From positions 81,341-131,874 of the forward strand of contig NZ_BNBY01000023.1 of assembly GCF_014656195.1 (NCBI RefSeq): a stretch of DNA of 50,534 nt, written 5' to 3'. The DNA comes from Kitasatospora xanthocidica. Lineage in GTDB: Bacteria > Actinomycetota > Actinomycetes > Streptomycetales > Streptomycetaceae. Shown here piece by piece: positions 48,509 to 50,534 of the stretch (the first letter of the stretch is position 1; each line of letters starts with the position of its first letter). The position numbers and the translations under genes are program-made. The notes below the pieces were generated by a model. That model ran no database searches. It was not told the origin of the DNA and saw only the letters and a list, made by a program, of their open reading frames with translations.

Positions 48509-50534
48509 TCAGGAGGTGAGGGTCCAACTCCGCCCGGCGGGCGGGTCGGTGGTGACCGGCGTGCCCGGCGCGGCGGTGGTGGCGCCGAGGTCGAGACCGG
48601 TGGCGACGTTGGTGACGGTCAGGGCGCCGGTGGCCGGGTCCTGCCGCACCTTCCACTCCTGCCACGGGTTGCCGGGCGCGAGGTCGAGCAGGTAGGCGCT
48701 GTCGCCGGCGGAGGCCCCGGCCGAGAGCACGGTGTGGCGGTGGGTCGCGGTGTCGCAGCCGTCGGTGATCCGGACGGTGCCGTCCGGGTTGCCGGTGAAC
48801 GTCCACCGCTGCGCCGGGTCCCCGCCGCGCGGGGCTTCCAGGTCCGTGGTCGAGGTGAGCGGCGAGGTGCAGGATCCGGTCAGGCTCAGGGCCAGGCCGC
48901 CGGTGGTGAGGCCGTGGTACCGGCCGTCGTCGACCACGCCCGTCGCCCCGCCGGCCGGCTGCGCGGCGAGCCGGTAGAGGGCTGCCCCGTGCGGGGGTAG
49001 CGTGGAGCCGAGCGGGCCGGTGACGGTCGAACTCGCGCCCGTCCAGAGCTCTTTGGCGCGGTAGCCGGTGCCGCTGAGCCCGAGTTCGGCGAGGCTGGTG
49101 CCGACCGTCCGGGCCGTCGTCGGGTCCTGGTTGACCAGCAGGACGGCGGTGTCGCCGCCGGCCAGCCGCCGCTTGAGCACGACCGGTGCCCGCCCGTCGG
49201 CCGGCTTGGCACCGACCAGGGTGGCGGGCTCGGCCAGGCCGTCCTGGTCGACGGCGATCACCTCGCGGTTCTTCAGGATCGCGAGGCTCTCGGCGCTGAT
49301 CCCGGTGGACCAGGTGTAGCCGTCGGCGCTGTGCCGGGACTGCTCGGCGGTGCGCAGGTCGGCGCCGGAGATCAGCGGTGCGGCGAGCATGGCGAGGACC
49401 GAGGTCTCGGTCCGGGACTGGTCGTCGGTGAAGGGCTTGTGGCAGGGGCAGGTGTCGGTGGTGCCGTACAGGCCGTAGACGTCCTGCCAGCCGGTGAACA
49501 TCATGTCCAGGTCGTTCCAGCTGCCCGGGCGGACGTTGCCCGGGTAGCGCAGCGCGGTCTGCAACTGCCCGTTCCAGAGCACCCCGTCGAGCTCGCTGTC
49601 CCGGTCCCCGCCGATCCGGCAGAGGTGGGCGACCTGGCCGCACCAGACGCCGGTGGGCGCGTAGCCGGGAGCCTGGAAGGGGGCGGTGCCGGCGGCCCGG
49701 ACGACCGGGTCGGTGCGGGCCGGGTCGTCGGCGGCGAGCAGGTGCGGGACTCCGGTGTGGACGGGCTGGGCGGAGACGCTGAGCGTGACCTTGGGCCGGC
49801 CCTGCGCGGCGGAGGCGGCGTCCAGGGCGCGCTGGAAGGTCTGCACCCGGGTGTAGATCGAGCGGGTCAGCTCCTTTCCCTCGCCCTGGGTACCGTAGTC
49901 GTGCCCGTCCGGGCCGGTGACCGGCGGGCCGTACGGGCAGTCGTCGTACTTGACGAAGTCGACGCCCCAGGCGACGAAGTCGGCTGCGTCGGTGCTCTCG
50001 TGGCCGAGACTGCCGGGGTGCATCTGGCAGGTGAGGTAGGTGTCGGTGGCGTAGAGGCCGAACTTCATGCCCTTGCCGTGCGCGTACCGGGCGAGGTACT
50101 CGATGCCGTTGACGGTACGGCCGTTGACGGTCTGCGCGGGGAAGTGGTCGGGGCGCGGGACGAGGTGGCCGGAGGTCGGGTCGGTGCCGGTGCCGTCGCT
50201 GCCGCCGACCGGGTGCCCGGCGTCGTCGTACAGCTGGAGGCCGCCGTCGGCGTTGCGGACCAGGTCGGTGCTCTGGCCGTCGCGGTGCCAGAGCGACCAG
50301 CCGTCGTCGATGGTGACGGTGTCGTAGCCGGCCGCGACCAGGCCGTTGGCGGCCATGAAGTCGATGGTCTGGACGACCTGTTCCTGGGTGACCTCGGTGC
50401 CGAGGGAGTTCCAGGAGTTCCAGCCCATCGGCGGGGTCAGGGCGTTGCCGTTGCCGAGCGCGGCGGCGGGGGCGGCCGCACCGAGGCCGGCGGCGGTGAG
50501 GCCGCCGGTGGCGAGGGCGAGTGAGAGCAGGGTG
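48509..50534 (-). CDS. Secreted GH27 alpha-galactosidase with ricin-type C-terminal domain (5' end outside window)
   Basis: At least 674 aa; the frame stays open past the right edge, where LLSLALATGGLTAAGLGAAA is the end of a signal peptide, so the start codon is missing. The catalytic domain begins with ALTPPMGWNSWNSLG, the GH27 hallmark. The nucleophile Asp is in VDFVKYDDC and the acid/base Asp in GSWNDLDMMF. A beta-sandwich domain follows (LFKRRL-like VVLKRRLAGGDTAVLLVNQD). The last ~130 residues are a ricin-B-like sugar-binding module with PAQRWTF and PWQEWKV. It releases terminal alpha-galactose from polysaccharides outside the cell. Confidence 0.93.
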   Translation of the reverse strand, partial: TLLSLALATGGLTAAGLGAAAPAAALGNGNALTPPMGWNSWNSLGTEVTQEQVVQTIDFMAANGLVAAGYDTVTIDDGWSLWHRDGQSTDLVRNADGGLQLYDDAGHPVGGSDGTGTDPTSGHLVPRPDHFPAQTVNGRTVNGIEYLARYAHGKGMKFGLYATDTYLTCQMHPGSLGHESTDAADFVAWGVDFVKYDDCPYGPPVTGPDGHDYGTQGEGKELTRSIYTRVQTFQRALDAASAAQGRPKVTLSVSAQPVHTGVPHLLAADDPARTDPVVRAAGTAPFQAPGYAPTGVWCGQVAHLCRIGGDRDSELDGVLWNGQLQTALRYPGNVRPGSWNDLDMMFTGWQDVYGLYGTTDTCPCHKPFTDDQSRTETSVLAMLAAPLISGADLRTAEQSRHSADGYTWSTGISAESLAILKNREVIAVDQDGLAEPATLVGAKPADGRAPVVLKRRLAGGDTAVLLVNQDPTTARTVGTSLAELGLSGTGYRAKELWTGASSTVTGPLGSTLPPHGAALYRLAAQPAGGATGVVDDGRYHGLTTGGLALSLTGSCTSPLTSTTDLEAPRGGDPAQRWTFTGNPDGTVRITDGCDTATHRHTVLSAGASAGDSAYLLDLAPGNPWQEWKVRQDPATGALTVTNVATGLDLGATTAAPGTPVTTDPPAGRSWTLTS

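Overview
The window is very GC-rich, with dense genes, GTG/TTG starts, apparently leaderless genes and actinobacterial regulators (ECF41 sigma factor, MocR, NarL-type two-component systems). This points to a Streptomyces or Kitasatospora chromosome; the sequence alone does not separate the two.

Layout. 1-26.2 kb is mostly regulation and transport: a membrane histidine kinase, a TetR regulator, a ferredoxin reductase (fprA-like), a slipin, several regulator/MFS-exporter pairs (LysR/DHA2, MocR/MFS, ArsR/MFS), a styrene-monooxygenase-like flavoprotein, a squalene/phytoene-synthase-like protein, a three-gene two-component operon, an intact IS481-family element (19809-20882) sitting exactly on the stop codon of an S41 peptidase gene, an ArsR regulator with a clear operator, and a xylose-type ABC importer (xylFGH-like) closed by a strong hairpin.

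26.4-39.9 kb is a double RiPP island. First comes a small precursor (54 aa, two T-x3-C motifs) with a class IV-like lanthipeptide synthetase (lyase-kinase-cyclase) whose predicted zinc ligands are Cys/Cys-Cys. Immediately downstream is a lactazole-type thiopeptide cluster: two tandem precursors sharing almost the same leader but with different cores, then lazB (glutamylation), lazC (pyridine synthase), lazD (leader binding/E1-like), lazE (YcaO) and lazF (elimination plus azoline dehydrogenase fusion). The first core repeats the lactazole core as I remember it, followed by five extra residues. The second core looks unrelated and would give a ring one residue larger. No dedicated exporter, leader protease or resistance gene is visible in the island. 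A 13-bp perfect hairpin separates the precursors from lazB, and short tandem repeats are unusually frequent in lazB, the lazB-lazC gap and lazE.

39.9-50.5 kb returns to chromosomal genes: a GNAT, an SRAP/YedK protein, an AraC/MFS pair, a PaaX-like regulator divergent from an alpha/beta hydrolase plus saccharopine-dehydrogenase-like operon, an ECF41 sigma factor divergent from a small membrane protein, and a GH27 alpha-galactosidase running off the right edge. Assignments rest on motifs and remembered family features; no database search was run.
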